Shown here: one piece after another, positions 1-10,748 of the stretch | How the letters are laid out: each line of letters starts with the position of its first letter | How positions within the stretch are numbered: the first letter of the stretch is position 1 | Source of the DNA: Planococcus citri | Lineage: Eukaryota > Arthropoda > Insecta > Hemiptera > Pseudococcidae | Assembly (NCBI RefSeq): GCF_950023065.1 | Contig: NC_088678.1 | Location: forward strand, 75,859,590-75,923,589 | DNA length: 64,000 nucleotides | Direction of reading: 5' to 3' | The notes under the pieces: model-generated | Told to the model about the DNA's origin: nothing | The model's database searches: none | Seen by the model: only the letters and a program-made list of their open reading frames with translations | Made by a program: the position numbers and the translations under genes

Positions 1-245
1 AACTCCCTCCTTCCGCGATTTCTTTCTTATGTTAGCGGGGGGACTCTGTCACCCCTGCTCCCCCCTTGGGCTTCGCCCAACTCCCTCCTTCCGCGATTTC
101 TTTCTTATGTTAGCGGGGGGACTCTGTCCCCCCTGCACCCCCCTTGGGCTTCGCCCAACTCCCTCCTTCCGCTGTTCCCTTCCTATATTCGCGGGGGGAC
201 TCCGTCCCCCCTGCACCCCCCTCGGGCTTCGCCCAACTCTCTTCT
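1..245. repeat. 78-bp GC-rich tandem repeat, about 3 copies
   Basis: The sequence AACTCCCTCC recurs at 1, 79 and 157, with a diverged fourth start at 235, so the period is exactly 78 bp. Each unit has a run of G's, then a run of C's and GGGCTTCGCCC, which can fold on itself. Because 78 is divisible by three, the array stays open in one frame and reads as a 26-residue repeat. I take that as a by-product of the period, not a gene. It is much more GC-rich than the rest of the window and probably continues to the left. Confidence 0.85.
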
Positions 246-269
246 TCCTCCTTCAAAAAGTGTAGTGAC

Positions 270-1160
270 AAACCTGTCTTGACCCTGAAACAGGTCAAAT
301 GGGGGTGGAAGGTTGAAACTGGCAAAAGGCACTTCGGGTACACCCTCCAACTGTACTGTGAAAATTTGAGCCCTCTAGGTCAATTTGGTGGGGCTATAGG
401 CTTTCCTAAACGTCAAAAAAACATGTTTGACCCTAGAAAGAGGTCAAATAAGGTTGGAAGGTTGAAACCTGCAAAAGGCACTTCCGATACATCCCCCCAA
501 TGTACTGTGAAAATTTGGACCCTCTAGGTCAATTTGGAGGGACTGTAGGTTTGGCTAAATGTCGAAATTTTCAAAAAACACGTAAAATGGATGCAAAAAT
601 CCACTTTTTTGACCCTGGAGAGGGGTTAAATGGGGTTGGAAAGTTGAAACCTGCAAAAGGCACTTCGGGTACACCCTCCCAATATACTGTGAAAATTTGG
701 ACCCTCTAGGTCAATTTGGAGGGGCTGTAGGTCTGGCTAAACGTAAAAAAACACGCAAAAATCCACTTTTTTGACCCTGGAGAGGGGTCAAATGGGGTTG
801 GAAGGTTGAAACCTGCAAAAGGCACTTCGGGTACACCCTCCCAATGTACTGTGAAAATTTGGACCCTGTAGGTGAATTTGGAGGGGCTGTAGGCTTGGCT
901 AAATGTCAAAATTTTCAAAAAACACGTAAAATCGATGAAAAAATCCACTTTTTTGACCCTGGAGAGGGGTCAAATGGGGTTGGAAGGTTGAAACCTGCAA
1001 AAGGCACTTCGGGTACACCCTCCCAATGTACTGTGGAAATTTGGACCCTCTAGGTCAATTTGGAGGGGCTGTAGGTCTGGCTAAACGTAAAAAAACACGC
1101 AAAAATCCACTTTTTTGGCCTTGGAGAGGGGTCAAATGAGGTTGGTAGGTTGAATCCTGC
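270..1160. repeat. Satellite-like tandem repeat, alternating ~180/~162-bp units
   Basis: A unit built around GACCCTGGAGAGGGGTCAAA, GGTTGAAACCTGCAAAAGGC and AAAATTTGGACCCTCTAGGT recurs about six times, with unit starts near 281, 431, 611, 773, 955 and 1117. Spacing alternates between about 180 and 162 bp because a short segment with TCAAAAAACACGTAAAAT is present in every other copy. That is a higher-order (dimer) organisation. Short ORFs here are repeat by-products. Confidence 0.85.
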
Positions 1161-1640
1161 AAAAAGCATTCAAGGGGCATCCTCTTATTGTATGCTGAAA
1201 ATTTGGACCCCCTAGCTCAATTTTAGGGGTGAGGGGGTCAAAAATAGGGGTAAAATGTGGTTTTTCCCAACCAAAATGGGGTGGGGATGACCTAGGAAGC
1301 TGAAATTTGGATATGTTGATCACAATGGAAGTACTGACCTATGGTATGATTTTGGACCTTTTTCGTTCATTTGGGGCCTTTTTATGCCCCTCCAAAAAAA
1401 TGACCTTTCTGTAATTTTCAACTTTGACCCTTGAAACTTCGGGGGTCAATTCTAGGTCCTAAATGAACCCCATTTCCCAAGTTTGACCTTATTTGATCAA
1501 TTAGAACAGGTTCCAGGTCATAAAATGTAAAAATTCAAGTTTCGGTGAAACTTATATCTATATATATATATATCTATATATATATATAAAAACTGACACA
1601 CCGGGAATCGTCTAGTTTGAGCTCAAAACGTCGAGAACTA
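1161..1640. other. Non-coding; diverged repeat tail and TA microsatellite
   Basis: No gene seen. The first part is degenerate sequence related to the preceding satellite (TTTGGACC, GGGGTCAAA fragments). A (TA)n run with two C interruptions lies at about 1553-1592. Confidence 0.6.
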
Positions 1641-2335
1641 TCAAAATTTTTGACCCCCGACCTTTTTATCCAAAGTTGGGCCTACCGCAATAGCCATCAT
1701 TTTTTACAAAAATTTGGCTAAAAATTGACAAATTGCAAGTTTTTCTTCCCCAAAAAGTTCTCGGCAAGCCTAATTGTACTGAAATGTTCAAAACTGGATC
1801 GATTTCGCTACTCCTGCCTTTTTCAGGAAAGGAGGGGGGAGACTCCTTGAGAATATAGGGCATCGTTAGAGTAGGTAATTTAGAGCAACTAATCCGGACG
1901 TTAGAGCAGTCCCCTTTCACCACTTTTCAAAAAACCGCTTTGGTAGGGCTGGTGGAATTGTAGCCTCACCTATGTATTCAAAATCAAGGAAAAAAATTAT
2001 TTGAAATAAATAATGCAATGTACCTATGGGTTGTTTTTCTTTTTTTGTAATTATACCATACTTTTAGTTTATCATTTTCAATTTTATTTTTTAATACTTA
2101 GGTACTTTACTGCTTGTTATCCGCCGAAAAAAATGTGTTTTTGTCAAGTATGTATTTGTACTATTAGGTATACTTATCTACATATTTTGATGCTGTTTGT
2201 ACCTATACTTCTTAAGGTTGATGTTGGACATTAAGTAAATTTAATTAACAACTTTGGATGTTGATTTTTTTTCAAATTTCAAGTCAAGTTATATAAAAGG
2301 ATTTATTTCCACTCATTTAAGTACATATGTATTCT
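1640..2335. repeat. Copies of gene-array downstream blocks D and E
   Basis: About 1700-1960 matches the block found after G3 (21880-22110) and in part those at 11240-11470, 26560-26800 and 31550-31700. Shared words include AAATTGACAAA, GCAAGTTTTTCT, AAAAGTTCTC and AACCGCTTTGGTA. About 1980-2330 matches 22120-22440, 31690-31970 and 38395-38575 (GGTTGTTT, then CAAATTTCAAGT, then AAAGGATTYATTTC). These blocks follow genes elsewhere in the array, so this may mark a further gene unit lost or lying to the left of the window. Confidence 0.65.
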
Positions 2336-2743
2336 TATAGGACAGGTCATCCCTCGTACTCCTCTAAATAAAAGTGGGCGGATTCTTACCAAATTTGGCA
2401 GAGAACTTCATTTTCAGTTGAGAATCACTCAGAAACAATTTTAGCTCCCGTGGTGCCCTTTTTTAAAAGTTGATAATAATGACTAAAAAAAACTGGCACC
2501 ACTGTAGGTATTCCAAAATATTCACCAAGTTTCAAGAATGATATATATTTCAAATGGCTGGGGCTGTGGTAAATGCAAAATAAAAAATTTTAAAAATTGA
2601 AATGATTCGCGTAGGTATTATAATGTGAAAGATTGTAGAGTGGTCCCTTCTTGACATGTTGTATAAAATACCTACATCGAAATGATCTGTCACTTTCATA
2701 CTTACAAGTTTGTGGGTTCTTTTCCAACAATTCGCTGTCAAAG
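2336..2743. repeat. Dispersed repeat shared with 38590-38790; spacer
   Basis: The segment from about 2340 (CATCCCTCGTACTCCT) to 2545 aligns well by eye with 38600-38795: ACTCAGAAACAATTTT, GCTCCCGTGGTG, TGGCACCACTG, TCCAAAATATT. In both places it follows block E. The rest, up to the transposon at 2753, shows nothing recognisable. Confidence 0.6.
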
Positions 2744-2752
2744 ATTGTTTCA

Positions 2753-5700
2753 GGCTCCGTGTGGCCAGCCCCGACCATGAGGGGGTGGGGGTCGAAAATA
2801 GTGCCAATCGTTTGTGCTTCGTTTGTGCACGTTTGTGCACTAATTACTTTCGTTTGTGCTCACCCCCTTCATGGCGTATTTGAAGGGAGCCTTGGTCGGG
2901 GCTGGGGACACGCAGCCCCGACCATGAGGGGGAGGGGGTTGAAATTAGTGTCAATCGTTTGTGCTTCGTTTGTGCACGTTTGTGCACCAATTGGTTTCGT
3001 TTGTGCTTGCTCCCCTACAAAGTGGAAATGGTCGGGGCTGGGGACACGCAGCCCCGACCATGAGGGGGAGGGGGTCGAAAATAGTGCCAATCGTTTGTGC
3101 TTCGTTTGTGCACGTTTGTGCACCAATTGGTTTCGTTTGTGCTCGCTCCCCTACAAAGTTGAAATGGTCGGGGCTGGGGACATGCTAATAGGGGGAGCCC
3201 ATAGGAAGGGCTTTAGAGGAATGAAAACCATACACATCGTTTGTGCTTTTGATGCTGAGGATTGTGCACTCATCAAATTGACCCATTGCGTTCGTTTTGT
3301 TATACTTGTAATTAAAAGCGTAATTATTCTTGGTCAGGGCTGGCGCTGGGGACACGCAGCCCCGACCATGAGGGGGAGAGGGTCGAAAATAGTGCCAATC
3401 GTTTGTGCTTCGTTTGTGCACGTTTGTGCACCAATTGGTTTCGTTTGTGCTCACTCCCCTACAAAGTTGAAATGGAAGGGGGCTGGAGACACGGGGGTGA
3501 AATGGGAATTTTGAGAAAAATAACTATCAATGAGTAGGGTATCGTTTCCATATGATTCGATACCGCTGAGCACGAATATGACCTCAGATTTTCTGCTACA
3601 CTCACCTACCCCTCTCTAGAGCCCCTCAGCCTCCCTCAATTTTCACGATTTTCGAAATAAAGTTTTTTTGATGACATTGGTGTCGTTTTCATATGATTCG
3701 ATACCGCTGAGCACGAATATGACCTCAGATGTTCGGCTACACTTGCCTACCCCAAATACACATGCTTAGGTATTCCAGGAGATCAGTACAGAAGTAAATT
3801 TTTGATCACTTTGCAAATGGTACAAAAATTGAAAAAAAAAAACGGGGAATATATATTGGCACGACAGAAAAAGTGATTCGAACGACAGGACATTCGAACG
3901 ACAAAATAAGGCATTCTAACGACAATTTTCAACAATTTTCAACGACAGTCCAGCACGACAACTTAAGTGATACGAACGACAATTCAATCTCATACAAACG
4001 ACGAAAGAAATGTAATCCACATCCAAATAAATTATTCCCCGCCAAAAAAAGAATTGCCCGGAAAAATAAATAATTCCCCGCCAAAAAAACAAAATGCCCG
4101 GCAAAATAAATTATTTCCCCCCGAAATTTTTTTTTCAGAGAAATAACTCATTTTGTGATTATGCAAGAAGTTCATTTTTGAGTTTCTTGATTTCATATGG
4201 CTGAACTAATTGCTGAGCAAGGTCAAAAAACTCATATATTTTGAGTAATAAACCTCAATTAAAAACACTATTTTCTCTTTCTTTAATCAGATAACTGCAA
4301 TTTTTCTTAATTTCCTCATGTTAAACAATTTTTTAACTTCAAAATCACTCTGGAGGAAGGTGAACAACTGTCTCCTGCCTCTTGCTCAGATCAGCTCAGA
4401 CTTTTAATTCGTTTGGAGATGTTCCAATTCTTTATTTGGGTTTGCTGCCTGGTGATCCGCATATAAGTCGAGCAAAGAAAAGCGTACCTATGTACGTCAA
4501 TTTGTTCCTGCCCCTACAACACTAAATCGGCACTGTGCAAGCATACTTTAGGTAGGTACCTATGCACATTCGTCTCAAGCTCAAGTTCCTGCTGAAGGGA
4601 AGTCAATTCCTTTGGGACAGAAGCGGAAGAGAGGCAGATCCTCAAAAGTCAAAAAAGCACTACTTGTACAATTTGTCGTGCACGATTTGTCGTTAAATGT
4701 ATTATATAGACGTGCATTAAATTATTCCGTCGGGCAATACCTTATATCGTCGTTGAAATTCATTTACTGTCGTTCAAAAACTTTTTTCGTCGTGAAATAA
4801 TTCTCTTTCCGTGCAATGCCTTTTTCTGTCGTTAAAATGCCCTTTTTTCGTCGTTAAAACGCCTTTTTCTGTCGTGCCGATAAATCACACCCAAAAAAAA
4901 CAATCTTCCAAAGAAAAAAATTCGTGGAACTATATAAACGAAATTCAATGCAATCCTTCATTACGAGCAAAAAGTCCCTCCTCAAAGAGAACTTATTTTT
5001 AATACCCTATCCTGATTTTTTTTGCATCGGTCCCCACCCACCAAACCTGTTTTGGGATAAAATGACCCGATTGTATTTTCATGTTTTCTGTCCACCTGGG
5101 CAATTGCCATCAAAATCCAAGAACAGTTTTTCGATTCTACTCATTTACTGAGTGGCTAGAAACTTCCAAATACGAGTATGTAGCTTCTTTTTGAGTTAAT
5201 TAGTGGTTTGAAAATTTTGTATTCTGAAACCAACATCATCAAAATAACTATTTTAAAAATCGTGAAAATAGAGGGAGGCTGAGGGGCTCTGGAGAGGACT
5301 AGGTGATTGTAGCAGAAAATCTGAAGTCATATTCGTGATCGGCGGTATCGAATCATATGAAAACGACACCAATGTCATCAAAAAAACTTTATTTCGAAAA
5401 TCGTGAAAATTGAGGGAGGCTGAGGGGCTCTAGAGAGGGGTAGGTGAGTGTAGCAGAAAATCTGAGGTCATATTCGTGCACAGCGGTATCGAATCATATG
5501 GAAACGATACCCTACTCATTGATAGTTATTTTTCTCAAAATTCCCATTTCACACCCGTGTCTCCAGCCCCCTTCCATTTCAACTTTGTAGGGGAGTGAGC
5601 ACAAACGAGACCAATTGGTGCACAAACGTGCACAAACGAAGCACAAACGATTGGCACTATTTTCGACCCTCTCCCCCTCATGGTCGGGGCTGCGTGTCCC

Positions 5701-6298
5701 CAGCCCCGACCAAGAATAATTAATCTTTTAATTACAACATTACAAGTATAACAAAACGAACGCAATGGGTCAATTTGATGAGTGCACAATCCTCAGCATC
5801 AAAAGCACAAACGATGTGTATGGTTTTCATTCCTCTAAAGCCCTTCCTATGGGCTCCCCCTATTAGCATGTCCCCAGCCCCGACCATTTCAACTTTGTAG
5901 GGGAGCGAGCACAAACGAAACCAATTGGTGCACAAACGTGCACAAACGAAGCACAAACGATTGGCACTATTTTCGACCCCCTCCCCCTCATGGTCGGGGC
6001 TGCGTGTCCCCAGCCCCGACCATTTCCACTTTGTAGGGGAGCAAGCACAAACGAAACCAATTGGTGCACAAACGTGCACAAACGAAGCACAAACGATTGA
6101 CACTAATTTCAACCCCCTCCCCCTCATGGTCGGGGCTGGGGACACGCAGCCCCGACCAAGGCTCCCTTCAAATACGCCATGAAGGGGGTGAGCACAAACG
6201 AAAGTAATTAGTGCACAAACGTGCACAAACGAAGCACAAACGATTGGCACTATTTTCGACCCCCACCCCCACATGGTCGGGGCTGGCCACACGGAGCT
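2753..6298. mobile_element. Mutator-like fold-back DNA transposon, ~1-kb inverted arms, 9-bp TSD
   Basis: The ends are exact inverted repeats (GCTCCGTGTGGCCAGCC at 2754; its complement ends at 6297). They are flanked by the same 9 bp, ATTGTTTCA, at 2744-2752 and 6299-6307. The arms run roughly 2753-3740 and 5310-6298 and are nearly identical by eye. Each holds four or so tandem copies of a ~135-bp unit (CGTTTGTGCTTCGTTTGTGC, GGTCGGGGCTGGGGACACG) plus a unit with TATGATTCGATACCGCTGAG. Long terminal inverted repeats with a 9-bp target duplication are the mark of Mutator-like elements. No transposase is visible, so it is non-autonomous. Long ORFs in the arms (for example 2651-3514 and 5732-6292) read the repeat in both arms and are not genes. 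Confidence 0.85.
3858..4878. mobile_element. Nested TIR element with CGAC-rich subterminal repeats
   Basis: GGCACGACAGAAAAAG at 3858 is matched by its inverted complement ending at 4878. Both flanks carry many short direct copies of an ACGACA motif (3870-4000 on +, 4670-4875 as TGTCGT/TCGTCG). It sits in the unpaired centre of the fold-back element and is therefore probably a later insertion. No clear target duplication was found and there is no coding capacity. The middle (4140-4610) shows nothing recognisable. Confidence 0.6.
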
Positions 6299-6307
6299 AT
6301 TGTTTCA

Positions 6308-6633
6308 AGCCTGCTGATTGTATTTTCATTTTGAAATTTTGAAATTTAACAATCCGATGGAGCTATTTATCAATTTTGAAAGGTTGAACGTTACACGCGG
6401 TATGGGAAAAATCCGGATTATCTTCGTATCTGGGCCGGATGATTTTAATCGGTGAACGAGTGTGATTTCCATAAAATGAGCGGAAATTTGACGTCAGTGA
6501 TAGAAAACACTTCCATCCGGTTAGCAACGGTCACTTTCAGATAAAAAATCATTATTTCCCCAACTTTTGATGAATATCATTTGTAAAAAAAAAAAAGCGA
6601 TAGGATAAATGTAAAGCAGGATCACTGGACGAG
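6308..6633. other. Conserved upstream region of GPCR G1
   Basis: This aligns with the upstream regions of G3 (19480-19800), G4 (23530-23730), G5 (27400-27720) and G6 (34800-35090). Shared words include CATTTTGAAATTTTG, GAGCGGAAATTTG, CTTCCATCCGGT and GAATAAAAA. It therefore duplicated together with the gene and probably holds its control sequences. Confidence 0.6.
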
Positions 6634-6685
6634 TATTTATAACGCAAAAAAACTGCACCAGTGCGTTGCCGTGATTGATCGCGAT
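6634..6685 (+). promoter_or_regulatory. Predicted core promoter of G1: TATA box, Inr, ATCGCGAT motif
   Basis: TATTTATAA at 6634-6642 is followed 26 bp later by CACCAGT (6657-6662), an arthropod-initiator-like site. TGATTGATCGCGAT then ends at 6685. The same order recurs before G3 and G5 and, with a weaker TATA, before G4 and G6. The start site is inferred; no transcript data are available. Confidence 0.45.
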
Positions 6686-6904
6686 ATGAAATTCCTCTCA
6701 GAAAAAAGTTCGCGTTGACTGTTGATTGTACAGATGCACCATGTGCAAAAATTGTTAGAAAAATCTAATCCATAAACGAAAAGTCGCGAGTTTAAAAGTA
6801 AAATCACTTTTCATTTTACACAGAACTGATCAATATATCATAATTCGCTGTTTTTATGTATACTAGTGTCTAATATTTATTGGTGAATTTTTTTGAATAC
6901 CAAA

Positions 6905-8148
6905 ATGTCACTTGGTACATCATTTTGCGAATTCATCGAATATTACATCGATAATATAGAAGGCTACGCAGACATTTCCATATGTTTCATAGGAGTGATT
7001 TTGAATACATTCAACATCGTGGTATTTACAAGGAAAAATATGATTTCATCAGCAAATTTGATATTTACGCATTTGGCCGTCGCAGATTTATTGAATTTAC
7101 TAACAAGCATTCTGTATTCATGGATATACTTCTTTCAAAGGAGGCAAATCGAAAATTGGACTTACACACTTGCAGTAATTTATTTAAGTTGTGTGTTTTT
7201 GATAGAAGCTCTTCGCTGCATGGGCGTATTTCTCACAATGATGTTGGCAATATGGAAATACATCGCTGTAGTTCACCCATTGAAAGTACGTTGTTGGTGT
7301 ACGATGAAAATCACACGCAATACAGTCATCGCTTGTTACATTATTAGTGTTTTGCTCTGCACACCAATATATTTTTGCTACAAGTTCAAGGAGTACATCC
7401 TTACAAAAGGTGTAAACGAACATTGTTACTTCCGCCCACAGCAAAAAATTGATTCTACGTGTTATATTGCATTTTTTATCATAACAGTGACACAACAAGT
7501 TTTGCCATCAGTTGTGCTGCCAATATTCAGTATTAGGTGAGTAATCAAAACCGAACAAGGAAAATTTATTACGCACTTGCATGAGCTGAAAAATATTTAC
7601 TCAATAAATGAAAATATCTATACCTACAGTAGGTAGTCTTGATTAGTTGCTTATGGAACAATTGAAAATAAATAATCCAATTTTGTTTTTGTAGAATGAT
7701 TGTCCCGCTATTAACAAAAGGATCAATTAATGATGAAGTACGAAGTGCACGCTCTAACGTCCGAAAAAGCGCTAGTAACGCAAAAATGAAACAACAAACC
7801 GATCGATCAGTAATCATAACCTTGACAGTCGTGGTATTATTTTGGATTGCCCAAATCCCTGTTGGAGTGTATAATCTAATCACGGCGTTGTTACCTGACC
7901 TCATTAACAAGGTGAATAATGATCAACGCCTATGTTACGAGAGGTATGTCACTGTATTATCAGGAGGTAGCTTTTATTACATCAATATATCCGTATCGTT
8001 CGTCATATATTACGCCATGAGTCAAAATTTTAGAACCACATTTCTATCTCTGTTCAACAGTAGTAGGACTATTGCTCAAAATACGAACGTTTTTTCTCTG
8101 ATTAGTACGAGAGAAACTCACACAAGCCCAGAAGAAGGCCAAGCTTAA
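6905..8148 (+). CDS. GPCR G1, DMSR-like (myosuppressin-receptor-like) rhodopsin-family receptor
   Basis: Exons are 6905-7536 and 7695-8148, joined at AG|GTGAGT and TTGTAG|A in phase 2, giving 361 residues. The in-frame ATG at 6905 was chosen over 6893 because every paralogue starts there (M-S-x-x-T-S). It is predicted to be a seven-helix plasma-membrane receptor for a neuropeptide. Exon 1 covers TM1-TM5, including N34 in TM1, L-A-V-A-D (D61) in TM2, and W117-K-Y at the end of TM3 where most receptors have D-R-Y. Exon 2 covers TM6 (I-T-L-T-V-V-V-L-F-W) and TM7, then M-S-Q-N-F-R-T-T-F as a helix-8 start. There is no signal peptide, which is usual for the class. W-R-Y-like motifs and the M-S-x-x-F-R-x-T-F ending point to the DMSR family. 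The ligand is not known. The gene is intact. Confidence 0.85.
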
Positions 8149-8390
8149 TGATAACAATTCTTTACAAAGCTAATTGCGCCAGGGATCCCAAAATCGATCA
8201 AACTATACTTACACATTTGGCTTTAAAAAAACACACTCTTGATCAGATCACATTTAATTTTTTCCCGTTTCAATAGCTCATCCTGGTTGTCCCATTAGAA
8301 AACGGGCACCATTTTCAAGCTTATCTATGTAATTACCAATAATCCCAACGTCAAATTAACATTCTGACATCGTCATAGAAAATATGCGCA

Positions 8391-8405
8391 TATCACTTAG
8401 TGATA
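8391..8405 (+). promoter_or_regulatory. 3' UTR hairpin TATCAC-TTA-GTGATA
   Basis: A perfect 6-bp stem with a 3-nt loop, 240 nt after the G1 stop. The same stem follows G3 (21464-21478), G5 (31235-31249) and G6 (38240-38254), with loop changes and a wobble pair that keep it paired. Confidence 0.45.
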
Positions 8406-8457
8406 AAATTATCGCAAGCTAGCGCAAAAATATAATTATACCTATTGAACATTATAA

Positions 8458-8463
8458 AATAAA
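8458..8463 (+). terminator. Poly(A) signal AATAAA of G1
   Basis: AAATAAAGTCTG here recurs after G3 (21536) and G4 (25475), about 220-310 nt beyond each stop. It is therefore the likely shared cleavage signal of the array genes. Confidence 0.55.
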
Positions 8464-8856
8464 GTCTGCTGCCAGGTATTGTAGTTGAATCGTTCTAAGG
8501 TAACTTGACCAGTAGTTGATCACATTGCGCGAAGTGCTATAAAAATAATTATTTTACCGCATAGTAAAAACAAAAATTCGAAAAAACTTTATTATGTTTC
8601 AAAAGAGAAAAAATCAGCAATACTAACTGTGCATTTGAAATTTTAAAAATCACAAAATTTGTGGATAAATTCGCCATTGATCATCTAGTACCTAGACAAG
8701 AAAAATCGTTCTCAGCCAGTATAGTTGATCATTGTTATTTAACAACTTGAATTCATTAAAACACCTCCGAATTCACAAAAACAACTTCGTCGACTCCAGT
8801 TGTTCACATTCATATTTCATCCTCAGTGCATATCCGCCCTTTTCTGTTATTCAAAA
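8464..8856. other. Intergenic, nothing recognised
   Basis: AT-rich sequence after the G1 poly(A) signal. No ORF, repeat or motif I can support before the TA-flanked transposon. Confidence 0.5.
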
Positions 8857-8858
8857 TA

Positions 8859-10746
8859 CCGTAAACTGGGGTAACATTGAAATCGCGGGGTAACATTGAA
8901 ATCGCAGGGTAACATTGAAGGGTGCGGTTTTTCATCACATTATGCTCCATTGCGGTGGAACTATGAAGAATGGAGCAATTCTGACACCAGGAATGGATAG
9001 AGTACACTTTGGCAGTTATTTTTCCTATTTTATCATTTTCAACTAGTGGTTCCAACACCAATAAAAAAGCAAGTGAAAAAAAGTGGTGTTTGAATTGATT
9101 TTGATTAATGTGAAAAGCTTGGTGTCTGGAATTATGAATTTTCTAATAATCAGTCAAGTGACATTATAGATGTGTTGGTACACCTCCTGACTACAAATTA
9201 GCGCATTTGTTCATGTGCCAAAGTTCTTCCCTGAGGTGAGGAGTAAAAAAATAATATTCAAACTGGGGTAACTTTGAAGGCTATGAAAAAATCATGAAAG
9301 TTCAGTAAAATTGGCCAAAAATGCACAAAAATGCTTGAAAACTTGTTGAAAATGATGTGAAAACTTGAAAAACAGCTCTAAAATCATTGAGAAATCATGA
9401 GGTCAAATTGGCCAAAATACACAAAAAATTCCTGAAAACTTGAAAAATTTCAAATTATCAATGTGTAGCACTCTTTCCCATACAACAATGACCATGCTAA
9501 TTTTGATGTGAATGTCGACCCATCCACATCCGTCACTTTTGGATGCCACATGTCGATGTGAATTTTGACACTGTGTCGAGCTAATTGTCGATGTAATTGT
9601 CGACTGATGGTTGATCTGCATTTGTGTCGACAATTGGCTCGACACACAGTCGAAATTCACATCGACTTGTGGCATCCAAAAGTGACGGATGTGGATGGAT
9701 CGACGTTCACATCGAAATTTATGTCGACCTCCTGCTTCATAAAGTTATAAAATTTGAGTTTAAAAATTTTAAATTTTTTTTCCAAAAAATGATGTCCTCT
9801 GATGTGGCTATTGCTCATGCTGAAAACAGCATCGATGCAAAATCCACGTCCAAAGAAGTACAGACAAAAAGTCTGTATAATCAAAAAGTTGAACAGAGAT
9901 TCCTTATTATCAAAGATGGTGCAATACTTTATCTAAGAGTACTAAACTAATCCATTTTCATGTCGACATGTTGATGTTAATGTTGATGTGAAATTTGACA
10001 TCAACAAATACATCCACAATATCAACATCATATCATCTACAACTCCAAACTGTGGAAAAGTGAATAATTTCATCAATGCCCTAAAAAATTTGTTTTCCTC
10101 ATTGAACAAGATCATATTTTTGAATGTTTACTAAACTTTCAAACACTAAAACAGACATTTTGATTCCAAAAAATTGGTCGACATAGTTGTAGATGTAAAT
10201 TACAAGCATCGAATTTTACATCTACATGTCAATCTGGCATGTTGAGGTATCAGAAATAATGGGAAAATTTTGAAAATTTTCATTTACCTACCTGGCTTTT
10301 GTACAGACAGAAGATTCCTACTAAATAATTAATTTATCACTTTTCCATCATTATGTTGGAAAAAAACATAGTCGATGTTAATGTCGACGTCGACAATTGT
10401 TGTGTGGGTTCATAAATTCAATTGTGAATATGGATCATTTTGCAGGTGCTTGACGCGTATAAAGTGACCAAGAAGTGAATATTCATGGTTTTGATAATTT
10501 TTGACCTTGAGTGAAGCACATTTCAAGGGGCCTTCAAAGTTACCCCAAATGCTGGGTAACTTTGAAGGGCACTTCTTTTGGCTCTTGCGCCTGATAGGAA
10601 AAAAGTAGGCAACTTCTGTAACCGCCAGAACGTAGTGCTGACATAGCTTTATCAAAAGCACCACACACATTTCCCCTACCTCCGCCATTCATACCTCTAA
10701 ACATGAAAAATTCTGAAAAATCCTTCAATGTTACCCCAGTTTACTG
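8859..10746. mobile_element. TA-flanked Tc1/mariner/pogo-like element, non-autonomous
   Basis: The left end CCGTAAACTGGGGTAACATT and the right end (complement CAGTAAACTGGGGTAACATT) are inverted repeats flanked by TA at 8857-8858 and 10747-10748. The subterminal phrase GGGGTAACATTGAA is repeated three times on the left, with related GGGTAACTTTGAAGGGC on the right. TA target duplications with a C-A-G-T-like start fit the Tc1/mariner superfamily, pogo branch. No transposase is left in the 1.9 kb. It contains the palindromic cluster at 9504-9715. Confidence 0.75.
9504..9715. repeat. ~100-bp-arm palindrome rich in TCGA/CATCGAC words
   Basis: The left arm (about 9504-9600) and right arm (about 9610-9715) are inverted copies sharing CATCCACATCCGTCACTTTT, GGATGCCACA, ATGTCGATGTGAATT and its complements, and TGTCGAGC. 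Related smaller inverted words (TGTCGACATGTTGATG, ACATCTACATGTC) occur at 9960-10030, 10180-10230 and 10370-10390. It may be a further element nested in the TA-flanked transposon. Confidence 0.7.
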
Positions 10747-10748
10747 TA

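Noticed and set aside
29..265. 78-codon ORF with 26-residue repeat
   Set aside because: Explained by a 78-bp DNA repeat whose period is a multiple of three.
270..1160. CRISPR-like array
   Set aside because: Units are contiguous diverged satellites without unique spacers, in a eukaryotic genome.
2651..3514. 287-codon ORF
   Set aside because: It reads the tandem units of the fold-back arm; the same translation appears from the other arm (5732-6292) and on the opposite strand. No domain.
7184..7498. Minus-strand ORFs opposite GPCR exons (also 20277-20522, 24303-24614)
   Set aside because: Shadows of the real + strand exons, recurring only because the exons are similar.
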